This document shows positions 28,802 to 36,975 of a stretch of 64,000 bases of DNA, piece by piece. Within the stretch, counting starts at the first letter, position 1; every line of letters starts with the position of its first letter. The DNA lies in NCBI RefSeq assembly GCF_011634775.1, contig NZ_JAALXT010000004.1:806001-870000 (forward strand), in the 5' to 3' direction. The translations under genes and the position numbers were made by a program. The stretch is from Thalassoroseus pseudoceratinae. GTDB lineage: Bacteria > Planctomycetota > Planctomycetia > Planctomycetales > Planctomycetaceae. The notes under the pieces are model-generated. The model was not told the DNA's origin. It saw nothing but the letters and a program-made list of their open reading frames with translations, and did not search any database.

Positions 28802-29309
28802 GTTCAAATGCCCTTTGGCACATAGAGGGGAAATAAGTTCAAAAAGGTCGAGCGTTGCAGACCGATCTCAATGTTCGTGGATTCCATGAACGAACACGCT
28901 GGTCGACTGTTTTTTGGCCCGTAGTTTTCAGCACCGGTTGTGGCTCAATCAGCGGCACAAACCGGGGGCGTTCATGCCGCCCACATAGGGGATACCACCA
29001 TATGGCTGGGACACAGTGGGAAATTTGACTGTATGTAACACAAAGAATGGCGAAGACAGGAGATGCAGGTGAATTGCGAGTGATGCGGCGAATCAACCGG
29101 TCATTGCACTGAAACCCAACAAATCAATTGCGACAAGCCGCGGGAGAATTCGCCCATTTTTTTGGGGCCAAGCAAGAATTCGACTCAAGTCCACGCAAGC
29201 CACTTGGCAGTCTTAGGTTTCGGCGAAGTTGAACTCCCCGGACTTTCACGGGATACTCAAGTCCCACACCCGTCACGACTCAGAGCCACGCTCGAATGGA
29301 GATGCCACC
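28802..29309. other. Divergent intergenic region, about 0.5 kb
   Basis: No convincing gene is seen between the divergent giant repeat gene and the sulfatase. It should contain both promoters. A GGGAGAATTCGCCC near-palindrome followed by a T run lies at about 29139-29163; the stem is too short to call a terminator. Confidence 0.5.
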
Positions 29310-31115
29310 ATGTTCCCCTGGAGAGAACGAAGTCAACAACGTTTGACGACCAACTTCCGTCTTGGCCTGATGGCCACCAGCCTTTTCGCAGCCACGGTCA
29401 TTTCTTCCGTGTCGCTCATCGAAGAAGCGGAAGCCGCAGAGCAACAACGCCAGCCGAACGTCGTGCTCATCATGACGGACGATCAAGGCTATGGCGATTT
29501 GGCATGTCATGGAAACGCACAAATCAAAACGCCAAACCTCGATCAACTCCATTCCGAAAGCGTGCGATTGACGAATTACCACGTCGATCCCACTTGCTCG
29601 CCGACGCGGTCGGCGTTGATGACGGGACGGTACTCCAGCCGAACCGGCGTGTGGCACACGATCATGGGACGCTCGATGATGGCCCCCGATGAAACGACCA
29701 TCGCGGAAGTCTTCGCCGCCAATGGTTACCGAACGGCGTGCTTCGGGAAATGGCATCTGGGTGACAATTACCCGCTGCGTCCGCAAGACCAAGGCTTTCA
29801 GGAAGTCTTTATTCACGGCGGCGGTGGAGTCGGTCAAACGCCCGACTATTGGGGCAACGATTACTTCGGCGACACCTATTGGGAGAACGGAAAATTCCGC
29901 ACCGCCGAAACTGAAGACAAATACTGCACCGACGTTTGGACCGACGCCGCGATCGAATTCATCAAGTCGAACCGCGAACGTCCGTTCTTCTGCTACATCC
30001 CCACGAACGCCGCTCACGGGCCGTTCCTGGTCGCGAAGAAATACAGCGAACCGTACAAGCAAATGGGCATTCCGTCGCCACGGGCAGAATTTTATGGCAT
30101 GATCACCAACATCGATGAGAACGTCGGTCGACTGCGGAAATCACTGAGCGAACTCGGACTGGCCGAGAACACAATTTTCATCTTCACCACCGACAACGGA
30201 ACCGCCGCCGGGGCTCAGAAAGGCGGATTCAACGCGGGCATGCGAGGGCAGAAAGGTTCCGAATACGACGGCGGTCATCGCGTACCGTTCTTCGTGCATT
30301 ATCCGAATGGGCAACTCGCACACGGTCACGATATCAACCACATCACCGCTCACATCGATGTGCTCCCCACGCTCGCCGATCTCTGTGACGTACCGATGCC
30401 GAAGAATTTGAAAGTCGACGGCAAAAGTTTGGCGCCACTGTTGAGCCGCAATACCCGGAGCGCACTCTGGCCGGCCCGCACCCTCGCCGTGCATTCGCAA
30501 CGCGTCGAGTTTCCGCAGAAATGGCGGAAGGCGGCGGTGATGACGGATCGTTGGCGGTTCGTCTGCGACGGGAAAAAACGCGAACTGTTCGACATGCAAA
30601 ACGATCCCGGTCAGAAAACCAATGTCGCCAAGCAGAATCCCGAAGTGTTCCAGAAACTCAGTGAGCACTACGAAGAATGGTACAAAGACATCTCGACCCG
30701 ATTCGACGATTACGTTCGCATCGGCCTCGGTCACGATGGAGCAGAACGAGTGGCGTTGACCTGTCACGATTGGCACACCAACAACGGCCCCGTGCCGTGG
30801 CATCAAAACAGTATCCTTAAAGGCCAGAAGGCCAACGGTTTCTGGGCGGTTGATGTCGCCAAAGCGGGCACATACGAAATCACCGCTCGCATGCGGCCAA
30901 GCTACATCGACGAAACACCAGCATTGAACACTCAAATCATGCGAGTGCGTTGCGGGGATGTCGAGAAAACTGTCGCCACCCAACCGACCGACAAAGAAGC
31001 CACATTGCAGATCGAACTCCCCGCCGGGCCCGCTCGACTTCAAATCTGGCTGGGAGCGGAAGCGAAATCCCCGGGACCGTACTTCGTTGAAGTCGACACC
31101 GCTCTAAACGAGTAA
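29310..31115 (+). CDS. Exported arylsulfatase-family sulfatase
   Basis: A 601-residue type I sulfatase. The N-terminus is basic with a hydrophobic core (FRLGLMATSLFAATVISSVSL), suggesting export. The metal site begins VVLIMTDDQGYGDL (Asp57/Asp58). The formylglycine motif is C96-S-P-T-R in DPTCSPTRSALMTGRY, and KWHLGD, FFCYIPTNAAHGP and FTTDNGTAAG supply further active-site residues. A C-terminal beta-rich domain (about 480-600; GTYEITARMRPSY) may bind substrate. It hydrolyses sulfate esters, probably of algal polysaccharides, given planctomycete biology. ATG 29310 has GGAG at 8-nt spacing. No sulfatase-maturating enzyme is nearby. Confidence 0.93.
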   Translation: MFPWRERSQQRLTTNFRLGLMATSLFAATVISSVSLIEEAEAAEQQRQPNVVLIMTDDQGYGDLACHGNAQIKTPNLDQLHSESVRLTNYHVDPTCSPTRSALMTGRYSSRTGVWHTIMGRSMMAPDETTIAEVFAANGYRTACFGKWHLGDNYPLRPQDQGFQEVFIHGGGGVGQTPDYWGNDYFGDTYWENGKFRTAETEDKYCTDVWTDAAIEFIKSNRERPFFCYIPTNAAHGPFLVAKKYSEPYKQMGIPSPRAEFYGMITNIDENVGRLRKSLSELGLAENTIFIFTTDNGTAAGAQKGGFNAGMRGQKGSEYDGGHRVPFFVHYPNGQLAHGHDINHITAHIDVLPTLADLCDVPMPKNLKVDGKSLAPLLSRNTRSALWPARTLAVHSQRVEFPQKWRKAAVMTDRWRFVCDGKKRELFDMQNDPGQKTNVAKQNPEVFQKLSEHYEEWYKDISTRFDDYVRIGLGHDGAERVALTCHDWHTNNGPVPWHQNSILKGQKANGFWAVDVAKAGTYEITARMRPSYIDETPALNTQIMRVRCGDVEKTVATQPTDKEATLQIELPAGPARLQIWLGAEAKSPGPYFVEVDTALNE

Positions 31116-31239
31116 ACCCGGTGAATTTGCCCGGCATTTCCGTGCAAAGCATCAACAGTTGTCGTTATACTTTCGCCCAAACGCGCTTCGGTGTGGCTGG
31201 GCCACGCAGTGACTACGCAACAGTGACGAAGGACATTCG

Positions 31240-32190
31240 ATGGATTTGGTCAGTACGATTTCCGGTTCCAATATGGAAAACTTCTTCCCTGCCGGTTGGG
31301 ATCTGAAGAAGATCGATGCCTGTGTCGATGACGACCCGCAGGCGATCGGCAAAAAGCAGAAGTGGTGGCACAAAGATTTCCAACTGATCGAGTGCACCTC
31401 GCCAACCGATTTCGACACCTACATGGGCCACGAAATTGCGTTGACCATCAAAAATGCTAAAGACGCTGGCGAACAATGCGCGTTGATTTTGCCCGTTGGT
31501 CCGATGGGCATGTATCGTTGGGCCGTGTTCTTCCTGAAGGAATGGGGCGTGGACTGCAAACACGTCCACGGTTTCAACATGGACGAATGGAGCGACGAGA
31601 AAGGCACCACCCTGCCCGGTTCCGCGCCCGGTTCGTTTCAAAATGCGATGGAAGATGCGTTCTACGGCCCGCTGGGAAAACTGACGGTCCCCAAGCGTCA
31701 ACGCAACTTCGCCACGAAGCGAGTGCTGCCGAACTATGCCGATAAGATCGGTGAGCTTCGCGAAGCCGGAGCGAAGCTGACGGTCATTTTTGGAATCGGA
31801 CGAGTCTGCCACATCGCGTTTTGGGAACCGCAATTCGCGGGCGAGTTCGAATCCGAAGCCGATTGGAAAGCCGCGACGCATCGCATCGGGGCCAATCTCC
31901 ATCCGCTGACGATCGAACAAAACGCCGTCACCAGCTTCAAAAGCCGTACGACACTCGTGCCGTGTTTTGCGAACACGATCGGCCCCGGTCTCTTCCTGGG
32001 AGCCGACAAAATCATCGGTGGAGCGGACGGCACCTTCAGTCGCGGCATGCAATGGCAGGGTTTGAGTTTGTGGATGACTCTCCGCCACGAACCCACCCCA
32101 TGGATTCCGTCCACCTTCATGCCCACCCACCCCGGCAAACTCTTCTACCTCGACGAACTCGCCGGTCCGCTGGTCGCGGAGTGTAACTGA
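31240..32190 (+). CDS. NagB-like (glucosamine-6-phosphate isomerase family) protein with altered active site
   Basis: A 316-residue homologue of glucosamine-6-phosphate deaminase (usual length ~265), with a ~40-residue N-terminal extension. The NagB motif FNMDEY is kept as [11 protein letters not shown], so the catalytic base equivalent to E. coli Asp72 is present. The motif GxGxDGHIAFNEP appears as [13 protein letters not shown]: the equivalent of Asp141 is Val, Gly142 is Cys and the Asn before Glu148 is Trp, while His143 and Glu148 are kept. It may be a diverged isomerase or act on another sugar phosphate. ATG 31240 has AAGGA at 6-nt spacing. Confidence 0.82.
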   Translation: MDLVSTISGSNMENFFPAGWDLKKIDACVDDDPQAIGKKQKWWHKDFQLIECTSPTDFDTYMGHEIALTIKNAKDAGEQCALILPVGPMGMYRWAVFFLKEWGVDCKHVHGFNMDEWSDEKGTTLPGSAPGSFQNAMEDAFYGPLGKLTVPKRQRNFATKRVLPNYADKIGELREAGAKLTVIFGIGRVCHIAFWEPQFAGEFESEADWKAATHRIGANLHPLTIEQNAVTSFKSRTTLVPCFANTIGPGLFLGADKIIGGADGTFSRGMQWQGLSLWMTLRHEPTPWIPSTFMPTHPGKLFYLDELAGPLVAECN

Positions 32191-32219
32191 TTAGGCTTCG
32201 TTGTCGTACGCATCGAGTC

Positions 32220-32308
32220 GTAGGCTGGGACAAGTCCCAGCAAGTCAGCATGCTTCGCGAGGAAAATGCTGGGTCATGACCCAGCCTACAAAACTCGTCC
32301 CAGCCTAC
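32220..32308. repeat. Short palindromic repeat cluster (GTAGGCTGGG family)
   Basis: GTAGGCTGGG at 32220-32229 is matched by its exact inverse CCCAGCCTAC at 32280-32289 and again at 32299-32308, with further short palindromes between (GGACAAGTCCCAGC, GCTGGGTCATGACCCAGC). This looks like an interspersed palindromic element rather than a terminator, since no T run follows. It lies between convergent genes. A related block sits at 57569-57596. Confidence 0.75.
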
Positions 32309-32312
32309 CGAA

Positions 32313-32654
32313 TCATGAATTCCGCCAGCAGACGGCTTCCGAGCTATCCGCCAAGTGTTTCCACTTCGCGTGAGTAATGTCGACAATGACCCTCAGCAAC
32401 TTGCCAACCGCTGAGTCATGCTTGGCGGCTGCTCGCTGAAGTTCGAAATCACTGACCGTGAACCGTTCGCCCCTGGGGATGAGTTCGCCGAGTTCAATGC
32501 CGTTTCCCGGCCAACGACGGGAATGGTGTTTGCAGAACCGCCAACGAACGTCGTCCCAACGACAGCGATGACTCGCGTACCAATCGAGGAACGCATCCCG
32601 TTCATCGTTGGAGACCCAAACACCTCGGTTCCCATATCCGATAAAAGCACCCAC
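32313..32654 (-). CDS. Small hypothetical protein rich in Trp and Arg
   Basis: A 113-residue protein of unknown function starting at GTG 32654, which has GAAGG at 6-nt spacing. It contains RGVWVSNDERDAFLDWYA, RCRWDDVRWRFC and a C-terminal helix LLRVIVDITHAKWKHLAD. Composition is protein-like and the alternative minus-strand frame across the same interval is not. No conserved catalytic motif or membrane segment is visible. Confidence 0.6.
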   Translation of the reverse strand: MGAFIGYGNRGVWVSNDERDAFLDWYASHRCRWDDVRWRFCKHHSRRWPGNGIELGELIPRGERFTVSDFELQRAAAKHDSAVGKLLRVIVDITHAKWKHLADSSEAVCWRNS

Positions 32655-32858
32655 TCCACACCTTCATGTTGCACGTCAAATTGGTCTACATCTCTCATTG
32701 CAACTGAGATGTGGACCAAATGCAACAATCCTTTTGTGGAGTTTGCTGTTCTCCGTCGGCCTCGCCTTGGTCTATCCGATTCTCAGACTTCTGAGTGTTA
32801 GATAGAGTTTTGATTTTGCGTAGCCTTGGCCAAACCCTAACCGGCCAAATCTGCAAAA

Positions 32859-34319
32859 TCACGAGACACTTGACGATGCGGTTTCGCGTTCGTACATACG
32901 GGCAGCTCGCAGGAGTCGGTCTTCTTCGAATGGTGGCGCAAGGAGTTGCAAACCAATGGGCAGTTTTGATCCTTCCGACTCCGTGAAACCGCAGGGGAGC
33001 GAAATGCCCGGAATCCCCGCAAGGTTCGCGCCGATGGTGTAGATGTCGGAGAGATACATTTGCAGCGGATCGTCCACCAACGCACCCAACTTGAACGCGG
33101 GTGTCGGTGTGACGGGACCGGCGATGACGTCGACTTCCGCAAAGGCGTTGTCGTAGTCCTGCCGGATGAGTCGCCGCACCTTCAACGCTTTGTTGTAGTA
33201 CTGATCAGCATACCCCGCCGACAATGAATACGTGCCGAGCATGATTCGCCGTTTGACTTCATCGCCAAACGCTTCGCCACGGCTGGCGGCGTACATGTCG
33301 ATCATGTCGTCGAACTTCTCGGCTCGATAGCCGTAATGCACACCATCGTAACGAGCGAGGTTCGAAGACGCTTCGGACGGAGCGATCAGATAATACGTGG
33401 CGACCGTGTATTTCTGGTGCGGCAGGTGGATCTCTTTGACTTCGGCACCGAGTGAGCGGTAGACATCGAGTGCCGACTGGACAGCTTGCTCAACTTCCGC
33501 CGACAGACCTTCGGAAAAGTGCTCCGGTGCAAAACCGACCTTCAAACCCTTCAGCGGTTGATCGACGGTTTCACTATAGGATGGAACCTCTTGATCGATC
33601 GATGTCGAATCTCGCCCATCGTGACCGGCGATCACTTCCAACAATCGTGCGGCCCCTTTGACGTCATTCGCGAGCGGACCAATTTGGTCAAGCGAACTTG
33701 CAAACGCGATCAAACCGTATCGGGAAACGCGGCCGTAAGTGGGTTTCATGCCGACGACACCGCAGAACGCCGCCGGTTGTCGAATGCTGCCGCCGGTGTC
33801 GGTTCCGATCGAAACCGGTGCGAATTTCGCCGCCACCGCCGCCGCACTTCCCCCGCTGGAGCCGCCCGCTGCTCGGGTTTCATCGCACGGATTCTTCACC
33901 GTTTTGAATGCGGAGTTCTCGTTCGAAGACCCCATCGCGAATTCATCGAGGTTCGTCTTCCCGATCAAAACCGCATCCGCCGCGAGAAGTTGCTCGACAA
34001 CGTGGGCATCGTAGGGCGGTCGGAAATTCTCCAGCATTCGGCTGGCACAGGTCGTCGGCTGATCGCGGATGCAGAGCAAGTCTTTCACCGCCACCGGCAA
34101 ACCAGCGAGTGGACCAAGCGATTCGCCGGACTTGCGACGCTGATCGATACTCTCGGCACGTTCGAGGACTTGCTCACGATCGACGTGCAAAAACGCCCCG
34201 ATACGTTCGTCGTCACTTGTGATTCGGTCCAAATAGGCGGTGTTGATCTCAACCGCTGACGCATCGCCACGCGAGAGCAAATCGAGAAGTTCGCAAACGG
34301 TGGAGTCAGTCAGGGACAT
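32859..34319 (-). CDS. gatA: Aspartyl/glutamyl-tRNA amidotransferase subunit A
   Basis: A 486-residue amidase-signature enzyme. The catalytic triad Lys is in LPVAVKDLL, the cis-Ser and nucleophile Ser in the Gly/Ser-rich stretch RAAGGSSGGSAAAVAA and GTDTGGSIRQPAAFCGVVG, and GRVSRYGLIAFASSLDQIGP follows. GatA releases ammonia from glutamine (or asparagine) to amidate Glu-tRNA(Gln) or Asp-tRNA(Asn) on GatB. gatC lies 42 bp upstream on the same strand; gatB is not in the window, which is common when the operon is split. Confidence 0.96.
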   Translation of the reverse strand: MSLTDSTVCELLDLLSRGDASAVEINTAYLDRITSDDERIGAFLHVDREQVLERAESIDQRRKSGESLGPLAGLPVAVKDLLCIRDQPTTCASRMLENFRPPYDAHVVEQLLAADAVLIGKTNLDEFAMGSSNENSAFKTVKNPCDETRAAGGSSGGSAAAVAAKFAPVSIGTDTGGSIRQPAAFCGVVGMKPTYGRVSRYGLIAFASSLDQIGPLANDVKGAARLLEVIAGHDGRDSTSIDQEVPSYSETVDQPLKGLKVGFAPEHFSEGLSAEVEQAVQSALDVYRSLGAEVKEIHLPHQKYTVATYYLIAPSEASSNLARYDGVHYGYRAEKFDDMIDMYAASRGEAFGDEVKRRIMLGTYSLSAGYADQYYNKALKVRRLIRQDYDNAFAEVDVIAGPVTPTPAFKLGALVDDPLQMYLSDIYTIGANLAGIPGISLPCGFTESEGSKLPIGLQLLAPPFEEDRLLRAARMYERETASSSVS

Positions 34320-34361
34320 GGCGGGGCAACTTCGAGGAACATCGGAACAATGAGCCGACGG

Positions 34362-34667
34362 TCATTCGCCACCGAACACCGCCGGGACCCGGAACGTTTT
34401 GCCGTCAGTCTGCGGGGCATTTTGCAGAGCGGCTTCTCGATTGAGCGAGGGCGTGGGGACATCGTCTCGCAAGACGTTCGTCACTTCGACGGCATGGGCC
34501 ATCGGTTCGACGCCTTCGATATCAACTTCATCCAGCAACCGGACGTACTGCAACACGTCGCCAAGTTGCTCGGTAAAGCGTTCGATCTGCGAATCGGACA
34601 ACTTCAACCGAGCCAAGACGGCCACTTTGCGAACATCGTCGGCACTGAGCGGTTTGGGAGTCGACAT
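34362..34667 (-). CDS. gatC: Aspartyl/glutamyl-tRNA amidotransferase subunit C
   Basis: A 101-residue GatC: VRKVAVLARLKLSDSQIERF, LGDVLQYVRLLDEVDIEGVEPM, then VLRDDVPTPSLNREAALQNAP, all standard for the small subunit that stabilises GatA on GatB. It begins 8 bp after the rpmB stop and precedes gatA, so rpmB-gatC-gatA forms a minus-strand operon. Confidence 0.95.
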   Translation of the reverse strand: MSTPKPLSADDVRKVAVLARLKLSDSQIERFTEQLGDVLQYVRLLDEVDIEGVEPMAHAVEVTNVLRDDVPTPSLNREAALQNAPQTDGKTFRVPAVFGGE

Positions 34668-34675
34668 GACAGCCG

Positions 34676-34945
34676 TTACTTGCTAGCAACTTCTGGAAGC
34701 GTGAAGGCTTCTCGCTTGACGGCTTTCTGCACGCGACCACTACGAATGCACTGCACACAAACCTTTTGAGTTTTTGCGCCGTCCTTGAGCTGTACTCGCA
34801 CTTTCTGCAAGTTTGGCTTGAACTTACGACGCGAAATGCCGGTGGTTTTCCGACCGTTCCCGCCGAGGTATTTCGGCTTACCACGTTGCGAAACGGTGTT
34901 TCCGACTTTCGCAGCTTTGCCGCAGACATCACATTTTTGGCTCAT
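34676..34945 (-). CDS. rpmB: 50S ribosomal protein bL28
   Basis: An 89-residue bL28 starting MSQKCDVCGKAAKVGNTVS, with CDVCGK and CVQCIRSG forming a four-Cys zinc-ribbon (C+ paralogue type). GRKTTGISRRKFKPNLQKV is the conserved core. The upstream in-frame extension to 35002 (19 residues, hydrophobic) does not match the family and is excluded. It leads the rpmB-gatC-gatA operon. Confidence 0.95.
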   Translation of the reverse strand: MSQKCDVCGKAAKVGNTVSQRGKPKYLGGNGRKTTGISRRKFKPNLQKVRVQLKDGAKTQKVCVQCIRSGRVQKAVKREAFTLPEVASK

Positions 34946-35162
34946 GACGCCAACCACTTCAAACAAGAGTGAACAAACGCATTCAAACAATCGAGAAGCC
35001 ACTCAGTATAGGCGGAAGAGCGGGGAACGCAAGAGTAACGGCGGGAAGTTGTGAGGGTATAGGAGGGCAAGCGTGGACATGGTCTGATTTTCGTGGGAAT
35101 TCGGTCGGCAAAGTGGCATACTGAAGTTCATCCCCGTGCCCGTCACCCCAGAGGATTCCCTC

Positions 35163-35650
35163 ATGCGATGTCACAATCGACAATCTGAAGCCGATCAACG
35201 CCCCTTCACTGCACTGATTGACGTCGTCTTTCTTCTGCTGGTGTTCTTCATGCTGACATTGAAGATCGTCGAGCCAGAAGGGAAGTTGACCGTCGAGGCG
35301 GGGCCAACGATCGCAAGTCCTCCAACTTTTCCCACGAACTTGCCGATTAACGTTCGGTTGGAGTCGTCGTCGAACGGGTCGTTGACTGATGTTCGTTTAG
35401 CGAGGCGTTCGCTTGGGGCGGATAAGGCAGGAATCGAACGGTTGCGGACCGAAATGCAAAACTCTTTCCAATCAATAAATCCAAGATGTGGGATGCCGAG
35501 CAAACGGTCATACTTCGAGCCGATGTCGATTTGCAGTATCAACACATTGTAGCCGCATTGAGTGCTTGCAGCGGCGACGTTCGTCAGATGGGTTCACAGT
35601 CGCGGGTGGTCAAATACCCGGTGAAAGTCGTCTTTGACTCGGCCAACTGA
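35163..35650 (+). pseudogene. ExbD/TolR-family protein gene with a frameshift
   Basis: From ATG 35163 (GAGG at 8-nt spacing) the first frame encodes an ExbD-type N-terminus: cytoplasmic start, single membrane helix FTALIDVVFLLLVFFMLTLKI with the functional Asp, and the start of the periplasmic domain up to about IERLRTEMQ. That frame ends at 35550 with an atypical tail. A second frame, resumed by a -1 shift somewhere in about 35426-35489, encodes the expected ExbD end: AEQTVILRADVDLQYQHIVA then VVKYPVKVVFDSAN and a stop at 35650. The gene is therefore broken by a one-base deletion, a sequencing error, or a recoded site. No exbB or tonB is adjacent. Confidence 0.8.
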
Positions 35651-35656
35651 GCACCT

Positions 35657-36610
35657 TCACCCACGCGGGTGAAACTTCTGATGAATCGTCTTCAATCGGC
35701 TGTGGTCAACGTGCGTATACTTTTGCGTCGTGGCGATGCTGGCGTGGCCGAGGATTTCTTGGAGGGCTCGAATTTCCGCGCCGCCTGCGAGCATGTGCGT
35801 CGCGAAGCTATGCCGGAGTGTGTGCGGGCTGACATCCTCACTACACCCGATGCGGGCGGCGTATTTCTTGACGAGATGCCAAATCCGCAACCGCGTGAGA
35901 CGGCGTCCGCTGCGTGTGAGTAGTAGCCATTCCGGTTCACGTGCCGCTCGATTGGCCAAATCGGGGCGTTCGTGCGTCAAGTATGTCCGCAACGCTGCTT
36001 CCGCAACGGGATTCAACGACACCAATCGTTCTTTATCCCCCTTCCCAATGCAGCGGCAGAAATGCTCGTCCAGATGCAACGCCGTGAGTTTCATGTTGGA
36101 AATCTCACTCGCTCGGCAACCGGTTGCGTAGAGAAGGGATAACAACGCCCGATCACGCAACGGGTATTGATCACAATTCTGCGGAGCCGCAAGCAATGCA
36201 TCGACCTTCGCCGGGCTGAGCACCTTCGGCAAATACTGCCAAAGTTTTGGGGAACTCAGTAGCTCCACAGAATTCTCGAGTAGCACACCTTCCAAGACTA
36301 AGTAGCGGAAGAACATTTTCAGCGAAACCAAATGCCGAGCAATCGAGGTGGTCTTCAAATCCCGTTCGCGGAGATGTTCCAACCATTCGGTCAGCAGCGG
36401 CAAATTGACGTCATGAAGCGAAAGCGACCCCCGAGCTTCAAACCAGACGAAAAATTGATCCAAATCCGTGGCGTACGCTCGACGCGTGTTCTGAGCCAAG
36501 CCACATTCGGCCTCCAGATAGTGCAGGAAGCCCGCCAGATACGATTTTCCCGATGGTTTTGTCTCCGTCGAGAACACGGAATCCTTGGGTGGTCGTTTGC
36601 GTCGCCTCAT
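35657..36610 (-). CDS. Xer-type tyrosine recombinase
   Basis: A 317-residue XerC/XerD-like site-specific recombinase that resolves chromosome dimers at dif. The N-terminal SAM-like domain (LAGFLHYLEAECGLAQNTRRAYATDL) precedes the catalytic domain with ATGCRASEIS (first Arg), GKGDKERLV (Lys), SPHTLRHSFATHML (His-x-x-Arg), LGHASIATTQKYTHV (His and nucleophilic Tyr). ATG 36610 has GGGAG at 5-nt spacing; the frame runs further to a GTG at 36706 but without family similarity. XerC versus XerD cannot be told here. It converges on the broken exbD gene, 6 bp away. Confidence 0.93.
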   Translation of the reverse strand: MRRRKRPPKDSVFSTETKPSGKSYLAGFLHYLEAECGLAQNTRRAYATDLDQFFVWFEARGSLSLHDVNLPLLTEWLEHLRERDLKTTSIARHLVSLKMFFRYLVLEGVLLENSVELLSSPKLWQYLPKVLSPAKVDALLAAPQNCDQYPLRDRALLSLLYATGCRASEISNMKLTALHLDEHFCRCIGKGDKERLVSLNPVAEAALRTYLTHERPDLANRAAREPEWLLLTRSGRRLTRLRIWHLVKKYAARIGCSEDVSPHTLRHSFATHMLAGGAEIRALQEILGHASIATTQKYTHVDHSRLKTIHQKFHPRG

Positions 36611-36975
36611 CGCGGCTCCCGCTTGGCGTGTTAGAAGGATCAAGACCTCTTCAGAAGCATCGACATCATTACCGATTCCCCTCAATTTGCCTCGATCACC
36701 CCGCACAACAGGACCACAAAAGTTAACTAGTTCTTTTTCCGAAAGACTTGGGATGCGAACTCTTCAGGCAAAACCTGTCGTCGGTCGAGAATTTTGTCGA
36801 ATAAATCCCAAAAATCGGCACAATTTTCCCAAATCGCTCAAGTGGACGTGAATTCCTAGCCGATGAATGACGACAGACCGAGTCGCTTCGCATCCGAAGG
36901 ATCGGACGCCGGATCGAGATTTTCAACATCGTTCGCTCCTAGAACGGTCTCATTGAACAAGGAAGGGATTCCGGA
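36611..36975. other. Divergent intergenic region, about 365 bp
   Basis: Separates the minus-strand recombinase from the plus-strand DUF11 gene and should hold both promoters. No RNA gene or repeat was recognised; GCATCCGAAGGATC-type short palindromes near 36888-36915 are the only structure seen. Confidence 0.45.

Noticed and set aside
32220-32308. Terminator for the NagB-like gene
   Set aside because: Hairpins are present but no T run follows on either strand; more consistent with a palindromic repeat.
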